A stretch of 64,000 nucleotides of DNA from contig CAJXJR010000014.1 of the NCBI GenBank assembly GCA_913055155.1, forward strand, positions 42,362 through 106,361, written 5' to 3'. Source of the DNA: an uncultured Erythrobacter sp. Lineage in GTDB: Bacteria; Pseudomonadota; Alphaproteobacteria; Sphingomonadales; Sphingomonadaceae. Positions 19,054-30,638 of this stretch are shown here, piece by piece (within the stretch, counting starts at the first letter, position 1; the number at the start of each line of letters is the position of its first letter). Under the pieces are notes generated by a model, which saw only the letters and a program-made list of their open reading frames with translations, was not told the DNA's origin and did no database searches. The translations under genes and the position numbers were made by a program.

Positions 19054-19599
19054 CTATGGTTGAAGCAGACGCCGGACTTCGGCCGCAATCTCGTCGATAG
19101 TCCTCGGTTCAGCCAGGGCACGAATTCCGGATAATGCAATTGTCTTCAGGCTAGGGAGCCTGTCCGCTAAGATCGGGAAAAATTGCCACTGGCTCGGATC
19201 TCGGTGATCTGCCTTCGCCAAGTCTGTTAAGGGATGCCATCCGAAAACGTAGATTGTCGCGAAGCGTCCGCGCTTCTCGGACCAACTCCCGTCATCTTCG
19301 TAACGCCCGCTTCGGGCAGCAATATCGAAACGACCCGGATTGGGCCTATCCCCTTCCTTGTGCCAATTCTGCCGAGCCGCCGATTGCTTAACTTCCAACC
19401 CAAGACCATCTGCGCGCTCAAAGTCGTATGAGCCCCATCCGTCAGCGCACCAGCGCCAATCCGGCTCGAGCACCTGAGAAAGAATCGCCTCTACCAATGT
19501 TCCTCTAAAGGCGTTCCCAACAAGGGGATTGCCCAACAAAGAATCGACAAAGCGGCGTTCTAGATCAGCGTCGATATAGCGCTCGCCTATTACTGTCAC
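19054..19599 (-). CDS. Hypothetical protein with PD-(D/E)XK nuclease-like motif
   Basis: GTG start overlapping the RidA stop (GTGA); GWGSYDFERADGLGLEVKQSAARQNW. Confidence 0.6.
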   Translation of the reverse strand: MTVIGERYIDADLERRFVDSLLGNPLVGNAFRGTLVEAILSQVLEPDWRWCADGWGSYDFERADGLGLEVKQSAARQNWHKEGDRPNPGRFDIAARSGRYEDDGSWSEKRGRFATIYVFGWHPLTDLAKADHRDPSQWQFFPILADRLPSLKTIALSGIRALAEPRTIDEIAAEVRRLLQP

Positions 19600-20087
19600 C
19601 TCCGGGCCGTGACCTTGATCTCCACCAGCGCCGTCGGCTCGTAAAGCTCGGTCACACCCACGGCCGTCCAGGCTGGAAAGGGCGCGGTGATATAGCGGTT
19701 CTTGACCTCTACGAATTCGTCCAGCTGCGGGCCCATCGGGCCGTTGTGGAAGGTCTCGAACTCCACCACATCGTCCCATCCCACGCCCGCGCGGGTCAGC
19801 GTTTTGCCGATCTGGTCGAAAGCGCGGGTGAAGGCCGGTTGCATACCCTCGTCACCTTCTTCGGGCACGGCCACCACGCCCGCCTGGATCACTAAGTCGC
19901 CCACGATCGCCGCATCGGAGTATCCGACCGTTTCCTGGAAGGCGAGCGCGTCGGGGTCTTCGGGCATGATCGTCTGGAACGTCGCGGCTTCCGCCTCCGC
20001 ATCCGGCTCATCTGTTGCCCGCTCGGCGCAGGCAGCGGGAAGGCAGGCCAGCGGTGTGGCCAGCGACAGTGCGATCAAACGGTTCAT
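19596..20087 (-). CDS. RidA/YjgF family protein, exported
   Basis: Signal peptide; GDLVIQAGVV...AFDQIGKTLTRAGVGWDDVVEFE...AVGVTEL..P.ALVEIKVTA. Confidence 0.88.
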   Translation of the reverse strand: MNRLIALSLATPLACLPAACAERATDEPDAEAEAATFQTIMPEDPDALAFQETVGYSDAAIVGDLVIQAGVVAVPEEGDEGMQPAFTRAFDQIGKTLTRAGVGWDDVVEFETFHNGPMGPQLDEFVEVKNRYITAPFPAWTAVGVTELYEPTALVEIKVTARR

Positions 20088-20157
20088 GCAATCTCCCCCC
20101 TTTGAGAAAGCGGGGAGGCTGCACCAAGACAGGCGGGCCTACAAGAGGCTTGGCGGC

Positions 20158-22172
<2,015 letters not shown>

Positions 22173-22218
22173 ATGCGATCACTCTACGCGGGCGCCGGAT
22201 TCGAGTCCAGACTCGACC

Positions 22219-22815
22219 CTACTGCACGCCGCCTGCCGCCTGCCATTCGGCAATCGCCTCTATCGGGAACAGCAGCATGATGACATTGAGCGTCAGGTTG
22301 TCGCGCACCACCAGCGCGGCGACCACTTCGCCAAGCAGCGCCAGCGCCACCGTGATGCGCACCGGCAGGCGCAGGGCGAGCCAGAAACCGAAGGCCATCC
22401 AGCCGATATCGGCAGCCGAATTGAGCACGCTGTCGCCCGAAAAGCCGTAATTGGCGGTGACCGCGCGGAAGCGGTTGATGACCATTTCGGTGTTCTCCAG
22501 CACTTCCCAAGCGGATTCCAGGAACACCGCCAGCACCAGCCCCCAGCGCGGGCCATGCGCCCAGCCCCAGCCACGCTTCACGAATAGCAGCCAGCCAAGC
22601 GCATAAAACAGCATGCCGTGGATGATGTGGCTGGGCGTGTACCAGTCGGCAATGTGCTGGCTGTTACCGGCATCGTTGATCCGCCCGTGCCACAGCTTCA
22701 CGTATCCGCATTCGCAGATCGGCGGGCGACCGATGGCGAGCAGGATCGCGACGGCGACAAGCGCGATGATTGCGGAGACAATTACCGCGCGGCGATCCGG
22801 AACGAGCGATCCCAT
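22219..22815 (-). CDS. DUF2585 family membrane protein
   Basis: CECGYVKLWHG..N....SQHI.DWYTPSHIIHGMLFY. Confidence 0.85.
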   Translation of the reverse strand: MGSLVPDRRAVIVSAIIALVAVAILLAIGRPPICECGYVKLWHGRINDAGNSQHIADWYTPSHIIHGMLFYALGWLLFVKRGWGWAHGPRWGLVLAVFLESAWEVLENTEMVINRFRAVTANYGFSGDSVLNSAADIGWMAFGFWLALRLPVRITVALALLGEVVAALVVRDNLTLNVIMLLFPIEAIAEWQAAGGVQ

Positions 22816-22968
22816 GCCGGCGATGCTAGTGCGTGCATCCCGCTTGGCAAGCGGCAGCGGACTGGCAGGCAGAATCCGGACAGGGCAATGTGGACGTATT
22901 GAGAACGGCGCAAATGCCGCTAGTGATTTGCGTTCGCAACGTTCCCACCTGACCAATGGGCCTGCCTC

Positions 22969-24567
22969 ATGACCGAATTCCCTGCCACGACCGAGCAATA
23001 CAAGCAGGGCAAGCGCAATGCCTTCACCCGCTTCCTGGATACGGTGGAATGGCTGGGCAACCTGCTGCCGCACCCGGTCACGCTGTTCGCCCTGCTGGCG
23101 CTGGGCATCGTGCTGGTGTCCGGCCTGATGGGCTGGCTGGGCGTGGCGGTGGCAGACCCGCGGCCCGCAGGCGCGCCGGGCGTGGCAGAGGACGGCATGA
23201 TCCGCGCGGTCAGCCTGATGGACGGTGATGGCCTGCGGCGCATCTTCACCGGGCTGGTCGACAACTTTACCGGCTTTGCCCCGCTGGGCGTGGTGCTGGT
23301 GGCCATGCTGGGCGTGGGCGTGGCGGAGAAATCGGGCCTGCTCTCCGCGGCCGTCAGGTCACTGGTGCTGGGCGCCCCGCCCAAGCTGGTGACGGTGGCG
23401 ATCGTGTTTGCCGGCATCATCTCCAACACCGCCAGCGAAGTGGGCTACGTGGTGCTGATCCCGCTCGCAGGGGCGATCTACTATGCGCTGGGGCGGCACC
23501 CGCTGGCGGGCATGGCGGCCGCCTTTGCCGGGGTATCGGGCGGCTACAGCGCCAACTTGCTGATCGGCACCATCGACCCGCTGCTGGCAGGCATCACGCA
23601 GGAAGCCGCGCAGCTGATCGACCCCGAGTACACCGTTCTGGCGACGGCCAACTGGTATTTCATGTTCGCCTCCACCTTCCTGGTGGCGGGCATCGGCTCG
23701 CTGGTGTCGATCTATATCGTCGAGCCCAAGCTGGGCCCCTACGACGCCGCCAAGGCGGACCCCTCGATCCTCGACGATGGCATGATGCAGCCGCTGGACG
23801 ACAAGGAACGCAAGGGCCTGCGCTGGGCGGGGCTGGCGCTGCTGGGCGTGCTGGGGCTGATGGCGTTGACGCTGGTTCCCGACTGGGGCGTGCTGCGCAA
23901 TCCCGCCGACGGGGACCGCATGGATTCGCCGTTCTTCGACGGTTTCGTGGTGTGGATCTTCATCTTCTTCGTCGCCATCGGTTATGCCTATGGTCGCGCC
24001 ACCGGAACGATGAAGAGCGATCGCGACGTGATCGATGCCATGTCGGGCGCGATTTCGGCGCTGGGGCTGTATATCGTGCTGGTGTTCTTCGCCGCCCAGT
24101 TCGTGGCCTTCTTCGGCTGGACGAACCTGGGCGCGATCACCGCCGTTACCGGCGCCAACTTCCTGGTCGAAACCGGGCTGACCGGACCGGCAGTGTTCTT
24201 TGCCTTCATCATGATCTGCGCGCTGATCAACCTGTCGCTGGGCTCTGCCAGCGCACAGTGGGCGGTGACCGCGCCGATCTTCGTGCCCATGCTGATGCTG
24301 ATCGGCTATTCGCCCGAAGCGATCCAGGCGGCCTATCGCATCGGCGATTCCACCACCAACATCATCACCCCGATGATGAGCTATTTCGGCCTGATCCTGG
24401 CCTGGGCCACGCGCTATCAGAAGGACCTGGGCGTGGGCACGCTGATCGCGATGATGCTGCCCTACACCATCTTCTTCATCAGCGCCTGGAGCCTGTTCTT
24501 CTACCTGTGGACCTTCGTTGCGGGCCTGCCGGTGGGACCGGGATCGCCCACCTATTACACGCCCTGA
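22969..24567 (+). CDS. AbgT family transporter
   Basis: TVEWLGNLLPHPVTLF; SASAQWAVTAPIFVPMLMLIGYSPE.IQAAYRIGDS..NIITPMM. Confidence 0.93.
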   Translation: MTEFPATTEQYKQGKRNAFTRFLDTVEWLGNLLPHPVTLFALLALGIVLVSGLMGWLGVAVADPRPAGAPGVAEDGMIRAVSLMDGDGLRRIFTGLVDNFTGFAPLGVVLVAMLGVGVAEKSGLLSAAVRSLVLGAPPKLVTVAIVFAGIISNTASEVGYVVLIPLAGAIYYALGRHPLAGMAAAFAGVSGGYSANLLIGTIDPLLAGITQEAAQLIDPEYTVLATANWYFMFASTFLVAGIGSLVSIYIVEPKLGPYDAAKADPSILDDGMMQPLDDKERKGLRWAGLALLGVLGLMALTLVPDWGVLRNPADGDRMDSPFFDGFVVWIFIFFVAIGYAYGRATGTMKSDRDVIDAMSGAISALGLYIVLVFFAAQFVAFFGWTNLGAITAVTGANFLVETGLTGPAVFFAFIMICALINLSLGSASAQWAVTAPIFVPMLMLIGYSPEAIQAAYRIGDSTTNIITPMMSYFGLILAWATRYQKDLGVGTLIAMMLPYTIFFISAWSLFFYLWTFVAGLPVGPGSPTYYTP

Positions 24568-24590
24568 GGCCTCGCGCGCGCGCGTTGACC

Positions 24591-25205
24591 ATGCTTTACC
24601 GCCTCGATGCCGCTGCCGCCGCGATCGGCCAGGCCTTCGGCGTGCGCGCGGGCGACGACCCGTGGGCAGGCGGCTACGTCGCGTCCGCCAGCTTCGCCCC
24701 GGTCATCACGGCAGGCCGCGAGTTCATTGCCGGGCCGGGAGAGGCGCGCCAGCCCTGGCGCATGGTACCGCGCCTGTGGGGCGTGCCACCACCGCCATCG
24801 GCACACGACGCCGCACGCCCGGTGCTGAGCGTGCGCAACACCGAGAGCCCGTTCTGGATCGGCAACCTGCGCAACCCGGAATTCCGCTGCCTGGTCCCCG
24901 CCACGGCCTTCATGGAATGGGGCGGGATCGGCGCCGACGGCAAGCGCCGCCAGCACTGGTTCGCCTGCGCCGACCAGCCGCTGTTCGCCATGGCAGGCGT
25001 TTGGAAGGATGCCGAAGTGCCCGGCTTCGCCCTGCTCACCTGTGCGCCCAATGCCGAACTCAAACGCGCCGGGCGCGACGCCATGCCGGTAATCCTGCCG
25101 CCCGACCGCGGCGCCTGGGCAACCTGGCTGCATGGCGGCTGGGACAAGGCGACCGCGCTGCTACAGCCCTATTCCTCTTCACTGTTGCGCGAGCTGGAGC
25201 GTTAG
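24591..25205 (+). CDS. SRAP/YedK (DUF159) family protein lacking Cys2
   Basis: VRNTESPFW....NPEFRCLVPATAFMEW; MPVILPP; N-terminus MLYR instead of MCGR. Confidence 0.8.
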   Translation: MLYRLDAAAAAIGQAFGVRAGDDPWAGGYVASASFAPVITAGREFIAGPGEARQPWRMVPRLWGVPPPPSAHDAARPVLSVRNTESPFWIGNLRNPEFRCLVPATAFMEWGGIGADGKRRQHWFACADQPLFAMAGVWKDAEVPGFALLTCAPNAELKRAGRDAMPVILPPDRGAWATWLHGGWDKATALLQPYSSSLLRELER

Positions 25206-25210
25206 CCGCA

Positions 25211-25609
25211 TCAGAACCGCAGCATCGCCACGCAGACCAGCACGATCCCCAGCGCCCCGGCAAGCAGTGCCCACACGCGGTTGACCACGCCCAGCATGGT
25301 GCTGGCAAAGTGCAGGAATGGGCGCCCGAACCCCAGGATCACCACCCCTTCCACCACCATGCCGCCGCCCATCACGGTAACGACGACCGACAACCAGTCG
25401 TCGGGGCGCCACGGATTGACGAGGTAGATGGTCGCGCCCAGCGCCAGCACCACGATGCCGGTGAGGAAGCGCAGGCCTTCGTGCTTCTCGAAGTCTTCCA
25501 GCATGGCCGCCCAGCTGCCCGGAGAACGCAGTTCGCCGATTGCTGCGCCCAGCGCATAGAGCCCCATGAACAGCGCGATCCATGCGGAAAGATCTACCGG
25601 GTCTGCCAT
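25211..25609 (-). CDS. Small multi-TM hypothetical protein
   Basis: Four hydrophobic segments. Confidence 0.6.
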   Translation of the reverse strand: MADPVDLSAWIALFMGLYALGAAIGELRSPGSWAAMLEDFEKHEGLRFLTGIVVLALGATIYLVNPWRPDDWLSVVVTVMGGGMVVEGVVILGFGRPFLHFASTMLGVVNRVWALLAGALGIVLVCVAMLRF

Positions 25610-25626
25610 CTCGTCTGTACTCCTCC

Positions 25627-25923
25627 TCAGGCTTCCGGTCCGTCTACCACCAGCAGCGTATCGACGCCAAAGACTTCGGGCTCGGCGCCGAATTTCTCGC
25701 GCATGGTGGCGGCAAAGGCCGGTCCGAAAAAGCTGCGCGCCGATGCCTCGTCGGCAAACAGGTAGACGCTGTGCCCGCAATGCGCCGCCTCGTCATAGGC
25801 GAAATACTTGCGCACGAGGCCGGGCAGCCCGGCGAACTGCCCTTCGGCAGCCTTGAACGCAGCCAGCATGTCTGCGCGCGAGCGTGGCTGTGCCAGCGGG
25901 TATTTCACGATCACGGTATGCAT
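25627..25923 (-). CDS. Dimeric alpha-beta barrel (YdhR/ABM-like) protein
   Basis: HTVIVKYPL....R..MLAAFKAAEGQFAGLPGLVRKYFAYDE. Confidence 0.6.
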   Translation of the reverse strand: MHTVIVKYPLAQPRSRADMLAAFKAAEGQFAGLPGLVRKYFAYDEAAHCGHSVYLFADEASARSFFGPAFAATMREKFGAEPEVFGVDTLLVVDGPEA

Positions 25924-26128
25924 GGGCCTTGCCTGCTCCTTGTTGCGGGCCGCCATCCTGCGCTGCAAACGCCCGTGCCGCAAGCTTGCCGGAATGCCCC
26001 ATGCACGGCGGGATCGTTCTGCCATCAGGCCAATGGGTTGCTGGCCAATAGCAGGCATTTGCGCTGCGCCGCACAGGCGCCATGAGCGGTTGCAACTGAA
26101 ACAGACCACCAGAGGACGCATCTTGCCC

Positions 26129-28156
26129 ATGACCCTGCTTCGTTCTGCCCTGCTCGCCACGGCCCTGACCCTGCCTGCCACTGCCGTGCTGGCCCGTGAG
26201 ATGACGCCCGAAGACGTCGCGCGGATCGAATATACTGGCACCGTGGCCGTCTCGCAGGATGGCAATCACGTGGCTTACACCACGGTGCACTATCCCGACG
26301 TGACCACGGGCGAAGAGAACGGCGGTGCCCGCCAGCAGTTGTTCCTGGCCGACGGCGCCTTCGACCTGCGCGCCTACCTGCCGGAGGACATGAGCGTTTC
26401 CGCCATCGGCTTCAATCCCGATGGCTCGATGATCACCTTCCTCTACACCGCATCTGGCGAAGACCGCGCGCTGTGGGGCGTGCCCGTGGATGGCGGCGCC
26501 TACCGCAAGATCGCCGCGGTCGAGGATGCCTCGGTGCGCGACTATGCCTTCTCGCCCGACGGCAGCGAGGTCTACCTGCTGGTTTCCGCCGCGCCCGATG
26601 AAGAGCGCGAAAGCGCGGAAGACGCGGGCTTCGATGCCGAAGTCTACGAAGAGCAATTCCAGTTCAACCGCATGTTCGTGGCCACTGTGGGCGCAGAGAT
26701 CGATGCCGAGCCGCGCGAGATCGACATTCCCGGCTACGTCAGCTCGTTCGATATCGCGCCGAATGGCGAGGCCGCGATGATTATAACCGCGCCCACGCCG
26801 CTGGTGGACGATTCGCTCACCTCGCAGCGGGTCAACCTGCTCAACCTGGACACCGGCGATGTGACCGTGGTGGAAACGCCGGGCAAGCTGGGTGACGTGG
26901 AATTCTCCCCTGATTCTATGTACCTGTCGATGGTCGCCGGCGTGGACGAACACGATCCTGCCGCCACCACCCTGCATATCGTCGACGTGCTGACCGGCGA
27001 CTATTTCGCCGTCAACGAAGGCGCGACCGAGGCGGTGGTGGATACCGAATGGATGGCCGACGGCCGCCTGGCCGCCGTGGTGCACGTGGGCGCGCAGAGC
27101 GTGCTGCGCTTCTATGACGACCAGGGCCAGGAACTGCGCGAATACGATCCGGGCGAGCTGATCCTGACCAGCCTGGAACAGGGCGGCAACCGCCTGATGG
27201 TGGAGGCCAATTCGCCCGCGCACCCGAACGAGCTGTTTTCCTTCAACGGCGGCAGCTTCACCCGCTGGACCGACCACAACCCGTGGCTGGCCGAGATCGA
27301 CTTCGGCGAACAGCGCGCCTTCACCTACGAAGCCACCGACGGCACCGAGATCGAAGGCGTGCTGATCCTGCCGGTGGGCGGCGTTCCCAGCGGCGGCGCG
27401 CCGCTGATCCTGGACGTGCACGGCGGCCCTGAAGCGCATGAGAGCAACGGCTGGGTCACCAATTACAGCGGTCCGGGCCAGGTCGCTGCCGGGCGCGGCT
27501 ATGCCGTGTTCCTGCCCAACTATCGCGGCTCCACCGCCTATGGCACGGCTTTCTCGAAGGCGCACTCGGGCAACTATACCGATCCCGAATTCCGCGACCT
27601 GGTGGATGCCAAGCACTGGCTGGTGGAAATGGGCATTGCCGACCCTGACCGGGTGGGCATCACCGGCGGATCCTATGGCGGCTATGCCACGGCGTGGTCG
27701 TCCACCTACAATTCCGAAGAATTCGCTGCCGGCGTGATGTTCGTCGGCATTTCCAACCAGATCAGCAAGGTGGGCACGGGCGACATCCCGAACGAGATGC
27801 ATCTTGTCCACGCGCTCCAATGGCCGTGGGAGGACTGGCAACACTTCCTCGAGGTCAGCCCGATCTACTAAACCGACCGCGCCGATACCCCGCTGCTGAT
27901 CATGGGCGGCACAGCCGATACCCGCGTCGATCCGGGCCAGAGCCTGGAGCTCTATCGCTACATCCGCCTGCGTCGCCCCGACACGCCGCTGCGGCTGGTG
28001 CGCTATCCCGGCGAAGGGCACGGCAACAGCCGGGCGGCAGCGCGCTATGACTACAACCTGCGCATGATGGAATGGTTCGACAGCTACCTGATGACCGGCG
28101 ACCGCGATGCAGAGCTTCCGCCGAGCCGTCCGGAGCTGAACATCGAAGAAGACTGA
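26129..28156 (+). pseudogene. S9 family peptidase (acylaminoacyl/dipeptidyl peptidase type) interrupted by in-frame TAA at 27869-27871
   Basis: Signal peptide, beta-propeller, GGSYGG nucleophile before the stop; same frame continues TDRADTPLLIMGGTADTRVDPGQS...GEGHGNS to 28156. Confidence 0.85.
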
Positions 28157-28260
28157 TAAAGGGCGCGGGAATGCGCCTCCGCTGGATTACCTCAAGCGCC
28201 GGGCGGACGCGTGCTGTCGCCGCCTTTCAGGCGCCGAGAATAGCGCGTTTCTCGAAGTGA

Positions 28261-28384
28261 GGTGCTGGCCTCGGTCGCGCCTAGCGACCGACCGAGCGCG
28301 AATGCGCGACCCGCAGGTGCCGCGTAGTCCGCAGGACGGAGCGAACAGCACCGAGGACGCTCCGACGGAGGTCGGAGCGAAAAA
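28261..28384. repeat. Hairpin-dense intergenic element
   Basis: CGGTCGC-GCCTA-GCGACCG, GTCC-GCA-GGAC, GCTCCGAC-GGAG-GTCGGAGC; long-range GGTGCTG/CAGCACC. Confidence 0.5.
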
Positions 28385-29284
28385 CTAGAAGGTATACCCC
28401 ACGCCCACCGCGCCCAGGAACTGGTCGCGCGTGCCGCGGATGCTGGTGAAGGGCGTATCCGCCGCATCGCCCAGCACGCGGCTGTATCCGCCGATCAGCA
28501 CCAGGCCAAGTCCGCCATTGGTCACGTCGCCATCGAGGTCGATACCCATCAACAGGGTCGCCCCGGCGCTGGTAAAGCCGCCGCCCCGCGGTTCGAACGC
28601 GGGCAGCGGCGAAGCGCCCGGTCCGGCATATTGCGCGGGATCGACGCGGTAATAGTAATCGTGGAAGTCGGCGTCTGCCCATTCGGCGGTGAAGGAAAGG
28701 TTGGCAAACACCGCGCGGCTGAGCGGGGTGGAATAGCTGATCGTCGGCGCCACCACCATGCCGTCATGCGCGCCGGCCACGTCCCACATGGCAGCCACGC
28801 TTACGTTCACGCTGTCAAAGGGGTTGAGCACGCCAGGGATGTTTACGCCCGCGCTGGGGCCCACTTCCACCGCGCGGTCAAGTTCGGGGAACAGCAGGAC
28901 GACCTCGTCCTCGATCTGCTGGGCACGGTCGCTACGCAGGCGCGCCGCCAGGCCCAGGTCCAGCCCCACGCCATCGTCAGGGTCAGGCACGAAATCCAGC
29001 GTAACGCCCGCTGCGCGCGGGGCGATGTCCACCCCGCCCAGCGATCCCTGCACGATGGGCAGCACGTTGAACACGTAATCGTCGGAACCGTCGTAGGACG
29101 GACTCAGCGCCACGCCCACGCCTACAGACAGGTAATCGCCTGAAAAGACGGTGCCCTCCATGTCGATCGAGGGCGGCGGGCCTTGCGGCTGCGGCCCGTC
29201 CTGCGCCGCGGCAGGGGTGGCGGCAAAAGCGGCAAGCACGGCGCCCAGCGCCACGGTGGAGGGCCTGTAGTGTCTGATTGTCAT
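28385..29284 (-). CDS. MipA/OmpV family outer membrane protein
   Basis: Signal peptide; SVGVGVALSPSYDGSDDYVFNVLP; C-terminal GVGYTF. Confidence 0.85.
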   Translation of the reverse strand: MTIRHYRPSTVALGAVLAAFAATPAAAQDGPQPQGPPPSIDMEGTVFSGDYLSVGVGVALSPSYDGSDDYVFNVLPIVQGSLGGVDIAPRAAGVTLDFVPDPDDGVGLDLGLAARLRSDRAQQIEDEVVLLFPELDRAVEVGPSAGVNIPGVLNPFDSVNVSVAAMWDVAGAHDGMVVAPTISYSTPLSRAVFANLSFTAEWADADFHDYYYRVDPAQYAGPGASPLPAFEPRGGGFTSAGATLLMGIDLDGDVTNGGLGLVLIGGYSRVLGDAADTPFTSIRGTRDQFLGAVGVGYTF

Positions 29285-29414
29285 CGAAATTCCCGTTTGC
29301 ATTTCTGGAAGAACGGACCTTGCGCCGCCCGGTTCCGGTTGTCGGTTGCATTTCGACACTCGACCAAGGGCGGTGATTGCGTGCGACCGTCAATAGGCTA
29401 AGGCGCTTTGTGCA

Positions 29415-30638
29415 ATGACTGGGCGCGATTGCGATATTGCCATTATCGGTGGCGGCCTTTCCGGCGGGTTGATCGCGCTGGCGCTGGCGCGCTTGCGGCC
29501 GGAAACCTCGTTTCGCCTGATCGAGGCCGGGCCACGGCTGGGCGGCAACCATCGCTGGTCGTGGTTTGCCAGCGACCTCTCGCCCGCAGGCACCGACCTG
29601 ATGGCCGGCTTTCTCAAGGCCGAGTGGGACCACGGCTATCACGTACGCTTCCCCGACTATCGCCGCCACCTGCACACCCCATACCGCTCTCTGGCCAGCA
29701 GCGACTTTGCCGCGCGGCTGGAGCGTGACCTGCCCGAAGGCTCCATCCTCACCAATCGCGAAGTCGCCGCGCTGGACGCTGGCGGGGCGGACCTCGCCGA
29801 CGGCACCCGCATCACCGCGCGCACGGTGATCGACTGTCGCGGCTTTGCTCCATCGCCAGCGCTGCAAGGCGGCTGGCAGGTGTTCATGGGCCGCCACCTG
29901 AAAACGCCCGAACCGCACGGTGTCGCGCGGCCCATCATCATGGATGCAAAGGTCGACCAGCTGGCCCCGCACGGCAATGGCGGCGCCTACCGCTTCGTCT
30001 ATGTCCTGCCGCTGGGCAGCCACGAGCTGTTTATCGAGGACACCTATTACGCCGACAACCCGCAGCTCGACCGCTCGGCCCTGTCGGCGCGGATCGACCG
30101 GTACCAGCAGCAGATGGGCTGGACGGGCGAACCGGTGGGCTTCGAGACCGGCGTGCTACCCGTCATCACCGGCGGTAATTTCCGTGCCTACCAGCAGGGC
30201 CAGCGCGTGGAAGGCGTGGCGTTGGCAGGCGCGCGCGGCGGCTTTGCCCACCCGCTTACCAGCTATACCCTGCCCATCGCCGTGCAGGTGGCGCTGTCGG
30301 TGGCCGAGAATGCAGACCTGCCCGGCGAACAGATGGCGGCAAAGCTGGAGGCAGCCGCCCGGCGCCACTGGGCGGCCATGGGCTATTACCGTTTCCTTGG
30401 TTCGATGCTGTTCGGCGCGGCGAAACCGGAAGAGCGGTACCGCGTGTTCCAGCGCTTCTATCGCCTGCCCGCGCGGCTGATCGAACGCTTCTACGCCGGG
30501 CGATCTTCGCTGTTCGAAAAGGCGCGCGTGCTGATCGGCAAGCCGCCCGTTCCCGTCACCCGCGCCGTGGGCGCGCTGCTATCGTCTTCCCCTCTCATCA
30601 CAGATCCCTCCCGAAAGGCCCCCCATGAGCACTCCTGA
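29415..30638 (+). CDS. crtY: Lycopene beta-cyclase CrtY
   Basis: CDIAIIGGGLSGGLIALAL..; NHRWSWF; GARGGFAHPLTSYTLPIAV. Confidence 0.93.
   Translation: MTGRDCDIAIIGGGLSGGLIALALARLRPETSFRLIEAGPRLGGNHRWSWFASDLSPAGTDLMAGFLKAEWDHGYHVRFPDYRRHLHTPYRSLASSDFAARLERDLPEGSILTNREVAALDAGGADLADGTRITARTVIDCRGFAPSPALQGGWQVFMGRHLKTPEPHGVARPIIMDAKVDQLAPHGNGGAYRFVYVLPLGSHELFIEDTYYADNPQLDRSALSARIDRYQQQMGWTGEPVGFETGVLPVITGGNFRAYQQGQRVEGVALAGARGGFAHPLTSYTLPIAVQVALSVAENADLPGEQMAAKLEAAARRHWAAMGYYRFLGSMLFGAAKPEERYRVFQRFYRLPARLIERFYAGRSSLFEKARVLIGKPPVPVTRAVGALLSSSPLITDPSRKAPHEHS

Noticed and set aside
25793-28021. 742-aa antisense ORF opposite the S9 peptidase
   Set aside because: His/Gly/Ala-rich translation typical of antisense GC-rich frames; sense strand has clear S9 motifs
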